The notes below the pieces were generated by a model that was not told the DNA's origin, searched no databases, and was given only the letters and a program-made list of their open reading frames with translations. A program made the position numbers and the translations under genes. Below, one piece after another: positions 9,987-21,253 of a DNA stretch of 64,000 bases. The DNA lies in contig JANTUC010000001.1 in the NCBI GenBank assembly GCA_026873275.1, positions 2,170,001 through 2,234,000 of the forward strand, in the 5' to 3' direction. How positions within the stretch are numbered: the stretch's first letter is position 1; every line of letters starts with the position of its first letter. The DNA comes from Pseudopithomyces maydicus (taxonomy: Eukaryota > Ascomycota > Dothideomycetes > Pleosporales > Didymosphaeriaceae).

Positions 9987-11338
9987 ATGTCGGTCCCTAG
10001 CATCGAGCTTAACGATGGCAACAAGATGCCCCAAGTGGGCTTTGGGCTGTGGAAGGTAGACAACAAGACGTGCGCTGATCAGGTCTACGAGGCCATCAAG
10101 ACGGGATACAGACTGTTTGACGGTGCTTGCGGTACGTAAATCTTCCCTTTTCGGCGTTGAAGTGGACGCTTGAGCGAGGAATTCGGACGAAAGGAGAAAA
10201 ATCACCAAGATCGTGTACATGGAAACGAAGGATTCTGCATCTGTCTCCCAAGCCGTACAAACGATGGTGTAGCATGAAGTCGGCTTCCACCCCCGAATTC
10301 CCGACTGTAGCCGAGATCCCTGCATATCGTCATTGCCTTGTGGACTATCGGCCTCCACGTGATAGATACTCTACATACAATCGATACCAAGATACTAATT
10401 TGCATCCACCAGATTACGGCAACGAGGTCGAATCCGGCGAGGGTATCGCCCGCGCCATCAAGGAGGGCATCGTCAAGCGCGAGGACCTCTTCATCACGTC
10501 CAAGCTCTGGAACTCGTTCCACGACGCCGAGCAAGTCGAGCCCATCACCCGCAAGCAGCTCGCCGACTGGGGCATCGACTACTTCGACCTGTACCTCATC
10601 CACTTCCCCGTCGCCATCAAATACGTCGCGCCCGAGGTACGGTACCCCCGGGGTGGTACGTCGACGATGCCGGCACGCAGATCGAGCACAGCAAGGCCAG
10701 CCTCGAGAGCACATGGAAGGCGGTCGAGCAGCTGAAGAAGAAGGGCCTCGCCAAGAGCGTCGGCATCAGCAACTACACGGGCGCTCTCCTGCTCGACCTC
10801 TTCACCTACGCCGAGATCACCCCCGCCGTCCTGCAGATCGAGCACCACCCGTACTTCACGCAGGAGAACCTGGTGAAGCTCGCCAAGGAGCGCGGCATCG
10901 CCATCACGGCGTACTCGTCGTTTGGCCCCGCGTCCTTCATCGAGTGCGACATGAAGGTTGCGTCGGACACGAAGCCGCTGCTGCAGCACGACCTGATCAC
11001 CGGCATTGCTGAGAAGCACGGCAAGACGGCGGCGCAGATCCTGCTGCGGTGGGCGACCCAGCGCGGGCTGGCCGTCATCCCCAAGAGCAACGACCCCAAG
11101 CGGTTGGCGCAGAACTTGGATGTCGTGAGCTTCGATTTGGGAGACGATGAGATTCAGAAGATTTCCGACTTGAACATTAACCTCAAGTTTAACGTGCCTA
11201 CGAACGTGAGTGATCCTTCTGCCCCTTCCCCTTACTTTTTTCTCTTGCGTTTGAATTTTCTGTGGGAGGCTCTTCTGGGTTGTGATGAGTGCTAACAATC
11301 ATCGCCAGTACGGCATCCCTTGCTACGTCTTCGCCTAA
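9987..11338 (+). CDS. xyl1: D-xylose reductase-type aldo-keto reductase (AKR2), with a frame break
   Basis: NAD(P)H-dependent reduction of xylose to xylitol, first step of fungal pentose use; cytosolic. Exons: 9987-10131, 10413-11205, 11309-11338. Introns are 281 nt (gtacgt, branch tactaat) and 103 nt (gtgagt, branch gctaac). The spliced length gives a 322-aa product once one base is added. The catalytic tetrad is visible: Asp45, Tyr50 (split codon GA..T precedes it), Lys79 (ITSKLWN) and His112 (IHFP). IPKSN near the C-terminus is the cofactor motif, and the protein ends YGIPCYVFA. After VAPEVRYP the frame must change in the five-C run 10645-10649 to read GWYVDDAGTQIEHS; six C's would restore the usual YPPGW. 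Alternatively a 46-nt GT-AG intron could remove this segment in frame, but that would delete conserved residues. Many related AKRs exist, so the substrate is inferred. Confidence 0.9.
10645..10649 (+). other. Apparent frameshift site (five-C run) in the xylose reductase gene
   Basis: The frame upstream (VAPEVRYP) and downstream (GWYVDDAG) differ by one missing base. Xylose reductases usually read VRYPPGW here, which six C's would encode. Confidence 0.78.
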
Positions 11339-13098
11339 GCGGTCGTCGCCTTATTTTACGAATGTTTCGCCCCTGGAGATGTACGTCCAAGGTACAATGG
11401 AGTTGGCGCAACGGATTTTAGCCAGGCATAATATACCATATGCATCTTGACCTTCTGGTACTGAATCTGTGCTTCGTGGTGTTACGTGGTGCAGTTCATT
11501 TCCCCTCCTTGTTGCCTATCAGGATTTTGCTCCACGCTCGCTCCATTTCTATCTCTTGGTACAGAAATATCGCCGGCGGCGAGGTGGTACGTTCTTGTGA
11601 AGATGACGCGTCGGCTTGGAGGCTTGTTACGTTGCCTAGAGAAAGAGCTAGGAGAGTAGCATTGGAGATGAATGGGGGTATGGGCACGGTTGTAACACGT
11701 CGTTGGTCGAGTGTGTAATCGGTCAACATTCATTTGCTTGTACTCTGTCAGCTTTTTTTTATTCGTACTTCCTGAGTGAGCTCGTCCATCGCATCATCCT
11801 CATCCTTGACTACGCAGAATTCTACCGAACACCAAAGCTGACTCTTTAGCGCTGCATGTTCTTCCTCCTATGAATCCCATCGAACCTATGTATCGTACCA
11901 TCGGCGTTATCCACGCACGAATCACACCAAAGCCTGGGCTGCGGGAGCCCAGATGAAAAAAGCAGACCACTCGTTCCCACACATGTCTTAACTCCGAGCC
12001 GCTGTCGCAATGCTGCCACATCCGCAAAGCGTCCGTGATGATTCGTGCAAAGGCGGTGTACAGTTCAGAGGTACGCGCTGGCGCGCTCGTCCGCCCGCTC
12101 CAGGGCTCCAGGCTTCCACGCTGTCACGAGGGTCCCGGACGGCGTCGGGTTGTGGCTGCTGTAAGACGTGCATCCCGTCTAGCCCGGGCGGCACACGGCC
12201 GGTCACCTTCCCTCTTCGCGACGATCTCCCGCCTTACCCAATCTATCCCATGCAGGACCCCGCTCCAACATTTGCCCGATGCCTTCGCCAACTAGCTGCC
12301 CTGTCCAGCCATGCAGAGCGCCTCGAGGGCCTTGATCTGCAACGATCAATCCGACACGCAGCCTGGAGCCATGACGACGGCTGTGGAGGGGCGTGGATAA
12401 ATCTCCTGGCGACGAGAATTGGAACACTGGGGCGTTTACTTGTTTAGTAACGGGATGACGACGCTGAACGAGCAGGTTGGTAAGGCTGATCCCTTTCGGT
12501 CTTGGAACCGGGGTCGGTGGTAAAAAAGCCAACAGCAGGCAGCCCATGGGCAGCACGCTGGCCCGCGCACCATGCGATTACAAAGTCTCAATCGCCATGG
12601 CATGCCATGCTGAGCCCTGGACGGCGCACGCGACCCCGCCCTTCCCTTTGTTTTCCCTGCCGCCTTAAGCTGTGCCGTCTACCTACAAAGCCAGAGCGAG
12701 TCCGTCCTGCATCGTATCCCGGCTCCTCCACAACAAACACCCCGCCAAGCACTCGTTCTCACGCCTGCGACGCGCCATATATATTGTTTCGCTCGACCTG
12801 CGTGTGCGCGTGAGGATAAACTTTATGCAATTGTGACCTGGGGCTGCATGACGTAAAGTGTGCGAAACGCAGCAACTCCGGGTTACGCCGAGCGGAAAGA
12901 CCGGATCGCGACCCCCAAAACGCGAAAAGACGACCTCTAGCTACCACACACGTCTGTGACGTACAAAATCTTCGGGACCGACGCGAGCGTCTTCTCTTCA
13001 CTCTGTTTTGCACATTCCGCGCGCTTCGCATCCGTCGGCGTTATGAATTTCCTTGATGTTCCGCAGGGTCGGTGAGTGGCTTTCCCGCCCAGGAGGTG
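11339..13098. other. 1.76-kb gene-free interval
   Basis: Contains the 3' flank of the reductase and the 5' flank of the membrane-protein gene. Open frames here (for example 12010-12447) have no recognisable motif, and similar-sized frames occur on both strands, as expected by chance in GC-rich DNA. I see no RNA gene or repeat. Confidence 0.4.
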
Positions 13099-13841
13099 AT
13101 GCAGCACAAGCAACGACACCAAGACGTGTCACAGGAGCTTGACTGGTCTATCTTGAGACGCGAAAGGAACCTGGAGCTGACGTGCGTCTGCAGAGCCCTC
13201 GCGATTATCCTGCCGTCTGTGACGCTTATGGCACATGCTGCCACTTATATCGTTCTCAAATCCGTCTTCGCAGAGACCTGGGGCTCATCGTTGGCGGCTA
13301 CATACGACATGTTTGCTGCCGCAGCTAGTGCAATCGGACTGCTAGGTGCACTTCAGGTACGTGGTATTCCGGGTCCTGGGCGCTGAATCCGGCTCCTTCG
13401 CGCCGCGTTGGCTTGCATCGAAACGGTATCGCTAACCTTGAGCAGAGGCGCCGCATACTTCTTGCAGCATATTTGATCGCACACACCGTGACGTTATCAT
13501 TGATCAGTGCCATTTTGTTGATCAATGTCCTCCCGACCGCAATCACACAACACTTCCCATTCGCCTCCTATGCGAGATACGACGAGACGTTCGGAAAAAG
13601 AATGTGCCACGAGTTGGATACCGGATTCGGTTCGGATGAGAGGTGGCTCAATGACTGTGCTTCGAGTTTGAACGCGCTTACGAGAGGTGCCATGTGGGCT
13701 GGTGTGATCTTGATGGCTGCACAGTGGGTGGTCCTGCTTTGCATCGGAAGCTGGGTACGAGACAGGCCATCCGCTACACGTAACGAATACGACGTAGAGA
13801 AGAGGCCGATACTAGATATTAAAGAAGAGTGTAAATGGTAA
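13099..13841 (+). CDS. Four-helix integral membrane protein, unknown function
   Basis: Two exons, 13099-13356 and 13446-13841, join in phase 0 across an 89-nt intron (gtacgt donor, gctaac branch, gagcag acceptor). The product is 217 aa. Four hydrophobic spans are visible: about residues 30-50 (ALAIILPSVTLMAHAATYIV), 64-84 (MFAAAASAIGLLGALQ), 90-115 (LAAYLIAHTVTLSLISAILL) and 172-192 (AMWAGVILMAAQWVVLLCIG). The loop before the last helix has two cysteines (CHELDTGF and NDCASSL) that could form a disulfide outside the membrane. The tail is short and charged. The layout recalls fungal tetraspan proteins, but I do not recognise a named family. A further upstream exon cannot be excluded. Confidence 0.7.
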
Positions 13842-14151
13842 AAAAAAATACAATCGAGAAATATATAAGAATCAGAATGTCTCCAGGACGAGGGATGGTG
13901 TAGGTCTATTAAAACATCGTACACGAGGACATTCCAGCGGTCGTGAACTTGTCATGGTCGATGTCCATAAGGATGGCCTTCTTGCAGTGGGTTTCGCCCG
14001 ATCCGGTACGATTCTCGAGTAATCTACAGCCGATCCTCGTCATATCCCGATAGTGAACAGGCAGTTGGATAATCGATCTCCCTGATGTGGCGCCTGGTAC
14101 TGTGTCAGCCTAGGGACCACAACGTGCGCCCCGAACCTTATTCTGACATGC
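13842..14151. other. Short convergent intergenic region
   Basis: 310 bp between two converging genes. The start is A-rich (aaaaaaataca, atatataag) and fits a 3'-end/polyadenylation region. I see nothing else. Confidence 0.45.
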
Positions 14152-14832
14152 TTAGAAGACCTCGAACCTACTTGAATCTCCTCCACACACTTCTTGCACA
14201 TATAACCGTCCAGTAACCTTTTCCTGTGGATCCTCGCTTGCTCCAGCAACAGTGTTTCTCCAAAAGTGGAATTTCTTACATTCAAAGTCGTTGTTGAGAA
14301 ACCGGGTATAAGTCCTGACCATCTTATAGCCGCAGCTGCTACATGCACAATGGCATTCATACCAGCCTTCGATGCAGCCGTTATGCATGCACATCATCTT
14401 TACGTCGCTGACCCATTCGTTTCTCCCACCAGGCTCGGTCCGGATTACCTTGACGAGGGTACCAACGTGCCAAGAGCAGAAGGCTCTTGGTAATTCTACC
14501 ACTTCAGGTCGCGGTGCGCCTTGATCGACTGCCACGGGTAAGCATGCTGGGCTACTGGAAGATGCAAACATCGCAGATGGATATACCATCTTACAAAGAA
14601 TACACCGTGATCGTTCCTGGCTTCCACTTGGCGGTGCACGAAGTCTCTCGATGGCGAAACGAGAGCATGTTGTCAGCGTGCCGTTCCGTAAACGTGGTAA
14701 AGTCGGCAGACTATCGTTGAACACTCGATGAGTTAGTTTCAGAGCCAAGATGCCATCCAGCGGCAAATGGTCGCTAATCTCAAGAACAAGCTCGATAGGG
14801 AGCAACAGGAAATATGGGAACGACGGCGCCAT
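14152..14832 (-). CDS. F-box protein with Cys-rich C-terminal half
   Basis: Single exon, 226 aa, with a clear ATG. Residues about 8-45 form an F-box (LLPIELVLEISDHLPLDGIL then LKLTHRVFNDSLP). This domain binds Skp1 and makes the protein a candidate substrate receptor of an SCF ubiquitin ligase. The rest is the pattern of a large fungal family: CILCKMVYP near residue 77, AFCSWHVG near 117, and a dense Cys/His cluster (MCMHNGC, YECHCACSSCGYK) near 145-170 that could hold zinc. The target is unknown. It lies convergent with the four-helix protein. Such F-box genes are numerous and variable in filamentous fungi, so no specific pathway can be inferred. Confidence 0.8.
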   Translation of the reverse strand: MAPSFPYFLLLPIELVLEISDHLPLDGILALKLTHRVFNDSLPTLPRLRNGTLTTCSRFAIERLRAPPSGSQERSRCILCKMVYPSAMFASSSSPACLPVAVDQGAPRPEVVELPRAFCSWHVGTLVKVIRTEPGGRNEWVSDVKMMCMHNGCIEGWYECHCACSSCGYKMVRTYTRFLNNDFECKKFHFWRNTVAGASEDPQEKVTGRLYVQEVCGGDSSRFEVF

Positions 14833-17492
14833 TCACGATTTGCTAATGCTCGAGCTGTTCCTGTCGCAATATCTCTTGACTGACTCTCAATAAAGTGACG
14901 GGTGTAACGTGTGTTGTTGGGAACTTCGTGTTGGCTGTTGTAACTTACCCCACAGTCCTAGTGCTGTCCAGGACTGCTGCGCGCTGTTTCTATTCTGGTG
15001 TGCCGTCGAGGCGGGAAGTTTTTTTATGGTGGAAGAAACAGAAAGGAGCGAGAGAGGAGGTAAAGTAACACGGTACCGTGAATGTGGTCGTGCAAGCAAA
15101 CAAGGTATCTGACGTAAAGCGTTCCAGAAAGTCGCGGGGACCGCGTACCAGATATACGGAAGGCACGATCCAGAGAGGATTCTGGCGGCGCTTGTTAGTC
15201 TCTGAGTAGGCAATGAAGACCTGCCATTCACGCCGTGCTGATGTCAATTTGGGTTTCTTTGCCATATGAGTGCAAAGTTTCAGGTCTTGTCTCGAACGGT
15301 GTGGCATGTTTGGCCCGACGGGTCATCCCTCAACGTTCCAAATCGCCTATAGTGGTAAATGGGCCACTGCATGAACAGAAAGGGAGCACGCTGTCATAGC
15401 TTCTGGGACATGAGTGCCCATGGTCGTGCTTTGAGACACGGTGGTAGAGACTGGCACGCGTGACGAGGAGCTGTCCACGTGTGGCTAAGGATGCGGCACA
15501 CCTGAGGAGTGACGAGCAGGGCGTTGTCACAGGGTTCTAGCAAGTGTAAATACAGCTCGGGCAGGCACTTGGTAACAGTATCAGGGTGATATGTATATAG
15601 AGTGTGAATATAGCCTAGGCTAGTTCCGCTCTCCTAGTCGAGGTTGCGCTTGCGTGCAGTACGTATAGGTAGGTAGGTAGGCGAGGGGTCAAGAGTAGGC
15701 GACAGGGATTAGCGACCAGTGAGCCTGAAGGAGTACCGGAGTGCGCAAACGTGCCTCATCCTGGCTCTCCCGATGCTCGTGGATCCAACTCTTACTGTGT
15801 CGAGCAATGTATTGATAGAAGTCACCGACGCCCGGCTGCACGGTGCTTGCTCACACTGGGGTAAGCCGCGCGACAGGTGTCTGGAGATGCTGACCTTGTG
15901 TCCTGACCCACCTGGGGCGCCGGCAGCACTCGAGTGAGTGAGTGATGAGTGAGGCAGGCAGCGGATGGGCGACGCAGTATGGCGTACGACGGCGTACGAT
16001 GCACTCCAGCTTTCAGGGTTGGGTTCGCGGTGGTTGCCCGCCATGCATCTGTGAACGGTCTGCCAGTGTGGTCTGCCGCCGGGTCGTCGAACCACTGGCA
16101 GAAGCGCTGCAACCGCACCTGGCAGAGCAGAGGTGGCTGCGCTTCCCAAGCCAGTTCTGGTATCAAGACCGCGCACCGTCGCTGTGGAGACATGCACGTT
16201 GCTTCGCTAGACAGCTGCATGGCGAGATAACACGGCAAAGTCGAGCACCACGATCGCACATGACTTGGGCTGCTCTGGGATGCTTCCATGTGCAATCATG
16301 TCTACACGGACGAGCAAGCTGGCTCCGCGACGACGGTGGCTGCGTGCACCGCTCTGGCAGCTGCCCGAGGAAGGGTGAGCAGCTGTTGGCATTGGGCGTC
16401 AGGCCGGACGGAAGCAGAGGTGGGGTGTGTGCAGATGGATGCCCTGCCCCATTCCTCGTCGTTTGCAGTAGCGTGCAGCAGCATGGCAGACAGACGCTCG
16501 TTCTGCTGTGCCATGCACTGGGGGAGCGTTTGGTTCGCAGCTGCGGGCGCGGCGCAGACGCAGAACGGGCTGTTGGGCTGGGCTGGCACTGTAGTAGCTA
16601 TAGATATGCTATATTGCGGCCGCCACGACGACACGCGGGGACGGGAAAAGGAGGCGGCGCCCCGTCCAGCAATATCACGGCCCTCTGTCGACGGCGAACG
16701 GCTGCCGGACGACCTGATGGCTAGCTAAGCGCGCGCAGCTGCATGTCCCGCAGCTGGATGCTGGATGGAGGCTGGCGCCAGGCTTCCTTCACACTTTCAC
16801 GGACGTCATCTGCAAGAAGGCCGCCCACCCGGCACAGAGAATCGGCCACAGTGGCAGCCCGGCGGCGGAGATGGCTGTCTTGGAGGACGCTCCCGAGCAC
16901 GACTGGCGGACCCTGGATGGGCGAGGGTGCGTGGTGGTGCTGGGTGCTTGGGGGACGTTGGTGAGCGCGCGGGAGGCAGGCCTAATTGCGTGCATTCGAC
17001 GTGGGTCCGTGATCTAAGCCGAAATTTGAGAGTGTCTGTGACCCGCGCTCGGTCGATATTTAGTTCGAGGACAAGACCCCCTGGGACGGAGGACCTCGAG
17101 GCTTTCACACGCGGCGTTCTCCACACCTCCTCCTCACCCTCGAGTCTCTGCACTCTCTCGCCGCTTTCACTCTGGGTGGATAGCAGGGCTGTCGCTCCTT
17201 CGTGCCTGTTTGTTCCCTGTGCGAGTTGGACCTTCACCTTCCGCTTCACTAGTAGTAAGCCTCTCCAGCCGACCGCCAACGGCGCGACCCGAACTCGTGG
17301 GAAAATCTCTGCCACCTACCCACCTGTTTGGTGTTTGTTTGTCTGCAGGCCTCACCGACTACCGTGCCAATTGAAATATCTGTGTCTAACACTGCGCCCA
17401 GTTGTGACTTCCGCCACCGGAATTTCTCAATCCGACACGTATTTTTAAAACATCCGGAGCACCGATTCGCACCAGATTCCCACCTGCGCAGA
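14833..17492. other. 2.66-kb gene-free interval
   Basis: A long interval between divergently placed genes. Open frames occur on both strands (for example 15942-16724) but lack motifs and codon signal. There is a TAGG microsatellite at 15668-15683. Near the 3' end a possible 5'-UTR intron of the next gene can be drawn (GTAAGC donor at 17255, tctgcag acceptor ending 17348), with no strong branch point. Confidence 0.4.
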
Positions 17493-18974
17493 ATGGCATT
17501 CTACCAACAGGATCAGTCGTCCTCCTGGCCCGCACCCGGCCGTCAGGCTTCGTGGGAGCAGCCGCAGCCGCCCTCGCGCTCAGGTACGGGACAAGCGCTG
17601 AACAACAATATGAAGCCCCCCATAACAGCGAGTGCAGGCGCAAGTTCGACGGTCAACCGCGAGGAATTCAATGCTTTCGCCTTTGCACAGCAATTCGAGG
17701 GTACGTTGCCCCTCCCCACCGATAGCGGAGCAGTCTGAGAATACACGCCGTGTTTTGGAATTAGACATGTGGGGCGCCTAGGTGGACGTTGGCTGATGTG
17801 ACCGCAGACGTCGAACGAGCAATCGAGAACCTGGCCAAGAGCACTGCTGGCAAGGGCTTCGGCTTCCCCGCGTACTCGTCCCGCCGCGAGTCCATGCCCG
17901 TCGTGGGTGGAAATGCACGCCCATTCCAGCAAGAGTTCGGTACGGGTACACAGGCCAACAAGACTCCAGCCACGGCACGGCTAACGCCAGCAGACCCACG
18001 CATGGGCGGACCGCAGCGTCACCACTCGGTGAGTGAGTACGATGGCATGCGTTCTCACTCGGCGTCCAACGTCCAGGGCTACTACCAGAACCAGCGCAAC
18101 TATGGCCCTCGCCCCAACGATGCCGACCAGATGGCCCAGGCAAAGCGTCGCATGGCGGCTCAGCGTGAGCGCGAGCTCCGCAACTATCACCAAGAGCAGC
18201 AGTACCATAGAAGTAAGGACTCGGAATCTGGGCAACAATAGTAGAAGGATGGCGGTTAACTAGGGTAATGCAGATGTTTCTGGGTCCAAATCCGACCGCT
18301 CGATGAGTCCAAATGCGATGAGTGAAGAAGAGCGCCGCGAGCTCATCGCCCGCCAGCACCGCGCCCTTTACGGCGATTCGTCCTCGTTGTACAATAGCAA
18401 TCCCACGTCGAGCCAGGATGTTCGTGTTTCTGGAGCCGGTCGCGGCCCCTCGCCTTTGGCCTTTGACCCGTTTGGCATGCAGGCTCAGAATGCCACCGGT
18501 GAGACTCCGGTGCAGATGCCCGCACGAGGCGACAAGGACGCCTCTAGCGGTGCACAGGAGGCCCGTGCCAACAGCAACGCCTCTCCCGGGTCGAACCAGA
18601 ACCCGGCCTTTGCTCTTTTCGACAATGCTCAGCAGGCCAGCCGTACCTCCAACTCTTCTCCTGGCGGCTCACCTCCTCGCCAAGGTTCCAAAGTGAACGG
18701 TCCCGGCGTTGCACCCATCGGCACTCGCCCGATCGCCAACCAAGGCCAACCTACGGCTGCCTCTCTCAGCAAGGGCCGGACGACGCCTCTTCCGTCACCC
18801 CTGAGCTACAACTCGTACAACGCGAGCGAACAATCTTCTAATACTAATGCTACCACGTCTGCGTCCTTGAACCCTTCTTCCACGGTTACGGATAAGGGCG
18901 TCGGCATGGGCTGGAACAAGGGCCCCTGGGGCAGCGCCCCCAGCCAGGGCGTTCAAGCGTCCGTCTGGGGTTAG
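17493..18974 (+). CDS. Conserved fungal disordered Gln/Ser/Asn-rich protein, unknown function
   Basis: Exons 17493-17700, 17808-18212 and 18274-18974 join in frame (introns of 107 and 61 nt, with gtacgt/gtaagg donors and gttaac as the second branch point). The product is 437 aa. It is mostly low complexity but contains blocks that I recall as conserved in uncharacterised Pezizomycotina proteins: FNAFAFAQQFEDVERAIENL across the first junction, AKRRMAAQRERELRNYHQEQ (helical), and SDRSMSPN followed by MSEEERRELIARQHRALYG. The C-terminus is Gly/Trp rich (GMGWNKGPWG). There is no membrane span, signal peptide or catalytic motif. Function is not known to me. SP and SPR sites suggest phosphorylation, which is inference. 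Confidence 0.82.
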
Positions 18975-20013
18975 ACGGACGATCATGTTACCATTTTTGA
19001 GATCGGGAGTTTGATGCACAATCCGGAGTTTCTGCATTTCAGGTGTCCCGGGCATATCGCACAGCGTCGGAATTGGGCGGAGCAGGATATCTTGGGCGGT
19101 GGGTGAACGAAAAAAATTACCCTTGGGTTCAGTCTCATTCAACGGGCGTGCTTTGCATCGGACTGTGCGGTTGGTGAAAGATATATACCTATTTGATCGC
19201 GGATACTACACGGGGTGTTTTTGACAGTTGGGCTCTATCTTCAGGATGGTACTTACTTGGTTGGGATCTGGTGGGGAGTTTGGGATGATTGGGTTGGCTT
19301 TCTAATGTAACTGGGTGGTGAAAAGGGTGGCCTCTCCGTGATGGGGAGGGGGTACGTCCCTCGCTTTGATGATTTTGATTTTGGGGGTTATTTTTAACGG
19401 ACTCGGCAACAACTGGCGCTACGAAAAACAAAAATCGTTCTGGGGCATTCATTTGTAATAATGTGAGGTGCAGGTGGTCTTCATTGTGGCTTACTGACGA
19501 CTGTCGAATCAATGGATTGGGTCCTGGGCTAGAGTCAACAGGGATGAAAATATACCGCAAGTAAGACATGCGGACACATTACGGAAGACTCCTTGGCCAT
19601 AGTGTATATAAGAGGTGCATATGTATAAAGCAGTAAATTCTCTGTCGTCCTGATTCTGGCTGCAATCGAACCGATCTGCCTGATCCCGGTTTTGAAATAT
19701 TTCGGACGAAGCATTCGAGAGTTCGGACACGGCCAAGAGCTAGTGAAATGACATGAGTCTAGGGTCCGCCCAAAATGGGCACCTGGGCACCTGCAGAAGA
19801 CATCCCACGTGACGTGAACCGTGCGGCTCCTTCCCCATTAGCGAGCCCCGGTCACGCTAACCTTGGCGGGCTTGACCCCAGCTCAACTTCTAGAAACCGC
19901 ACCCGTGTCCTTTGGTAGCACTCCTATCGACCAGACACCACCGCTTCCCCAATTATCACCTGCACGCCCCCCGGTTCAATTTTCCTCGACGGTACTCTTC
20001 CAAAGGTTTCATC
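18975..20013. other. Intergenic region upstream of SBH1
   Basis: About 1 kb. The first half is the 3' flank of the disordered-protein gene. The second half is the SBH1 promoter, including a CACGTGACGTG block at 19806-19816. I see no gene. Confidence 0.5.
19806..19816 (+). promoter_or_regulatory. CACGTG / TGACGTG element upstream of SBH1
   Basis: A perfect CACGTG E-box overlaps TGACGTG, the core of unfolded-protein-response elements bound by Hac1-type bZIP factors. It lies about 200 bp before the SBH1 start. As SBH1 is an ER translocon gene, UPR control is plausible, but such short motifs occur often by chance. Confidence 0.35.
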
Positions 20014-20806
20014 ATGGTGAGTGAGACGATATTTCGGTGTGCGGGGGGGACGTTAGACGCTGGAAGTGTACGAGATGGTGGTGCTGCGTGCGCGCGTGCG
20101 GGAGACGTTCAACTGCGCTCTACTCCAGCGCTGCTTGCTGGTGGCTGTTCTCAGTCGTCACAATTGCCGCGGTGAACACCAGCCTCGAACTCTACGCGCT
20201 AGCATCCTCACGACATGGCTGCCTACCTCCTACATCCTCCCTCCCACATGTGGAGCACCTTTCAGCTCAGAGCTAACGGCCTTGACAGTCTTCGCCCCGT
20301 CCTACCTCGCCTGTCAATGGCGCAACCGGCTCTACGACCGCGCGCCCCTCTTCTCCCAAGCCACCGGGTGGCCCGGCGACCGTCATGCGAAGGAAGGCTG
20401 CTGCGGACCGCGCAGAGAAGTCGGCGAACCAGAGGCCCAGCAGCACACGAGCGGCTGGCGCAGGCGGCAGCTCCAGCACGATGCTGAGTAAGTGAACAAC
20501 CAGAGTTGGGCTCTGAGAGATGGCGTGTTTGAAGCTATTCGGGAGACCGGATGGAAATGGTGAACACCATACGGTCTCTACGGTGGCGGGAGTTATACGT
20601 GTATTGTGCTAATTTGGCCGCTACAGGGCTTTACACTGATGAGTCTCCTGGCCTGAAGGTCGACCCCGTCGTGGTCATGACCTTGTCCGTTGTCTTCATC
20701 TTCTCTGTTGTTGCTCTTCACGGTACGTCCATCGTCTTTCTTCCGAGATCATCTCTGACAATACGGAACAGTCATCGCCAAGATCATGCGCAAGTTCTCC
20801 GCATAA
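20014..20806 (+). CDS. sbh1: Sec61-beta subunit of the ER translocon (Sbh1)
   Basis: A tail-anchored ER protein of the Sec61 channel that carries proteins into the ER. Exons: 20014-20016 (the start codon alone), 20289-20487, 20627-20722, 20772-20806. Introns are 272, 139 and 49 nt. The product is 110 aa. Seen: N-terminus SSPRPTSPVNG, basic RRKAAADRAEKSANQRPSST, the family signature LYTDESPGLKVDPVVVMTLS, and a single C-terminal membrane span (about residues 81-103) ending VIAKIMRKFSA. The first intron starts directly after ATG (gtgagt) and ends with branch gctaac and acceptor ttgacag. It is chosen because the second exon opens with SSPRP, typical of fungal Sbh1 starting M-SSP. An internal ATG (MRRKAAAD) would drop the disordered N-terminus. 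Confidence 0.93.
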
Positions 20807-21253
20807 GTGCCACTCGTCCACAACCACCATCATCCTTTCTCAAACGGTAGGCGCTCTGCTGCAGCGACACCGATTTTTATCCGATCCTACACAGCCATCT
20901 TTCTCTTTCTCCGGTAGTTACCGGCGAACAAAATACTGGGACAGTGTTTGGTCAACAATACCATGATTCACATTTGCGAGTTGGGGAGCGGGAGCCGTGT
21001 CTTGGGTGCATATTGGCATGGTGTATGATAGGGTTTCAATGAAAATTTGAAATTAGCCAAATGCTTGCTTGGAGAGATTTGAATATCTAACAGCTAGAGG
21101 GGATCGTTGACCATACGCGGGATACATCCGAACAGCGTCCGTACACCTGAACTAAGCACTGGCAACATTTTTCAAATGTGCAAGATGAACGTGACCTTTG
21201 AGAAGCCTATCCGATGATGATATCGCTTTTTGGACTCTAGAACTCTCTCCAGA
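20807..21253. other. Convergent intergenic region between sbh1 and the oxidase gene
   Basis: About 450 bp, holding the 3' ends of two converging genes. I see nothing else in it. Confidence 0.45.

Noticed and set aside
10637..10682. A normal intron in the xylose reductase gene
   Set aside because: It would remove the conserved RYP-GW loop, which is still readable in the bases, and no branch point is present; a missing base is the simpler explanation. Kept as an alternative in the findings.
12010..12447. 145-codon plus-strand ORF
   Set aside because: No motif, Arg/Pro/Gly-rich composition expected from GC-rich non-coding DNA, and overlapping frames of similar length on the other strand.
15942..16724. 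260-codon plus-strand ORF in the 14.8-17.5 kb gap
   Set aside because: Several frames are open at once over this stretch and none shows domain or splice logic; chance opening is more likely.
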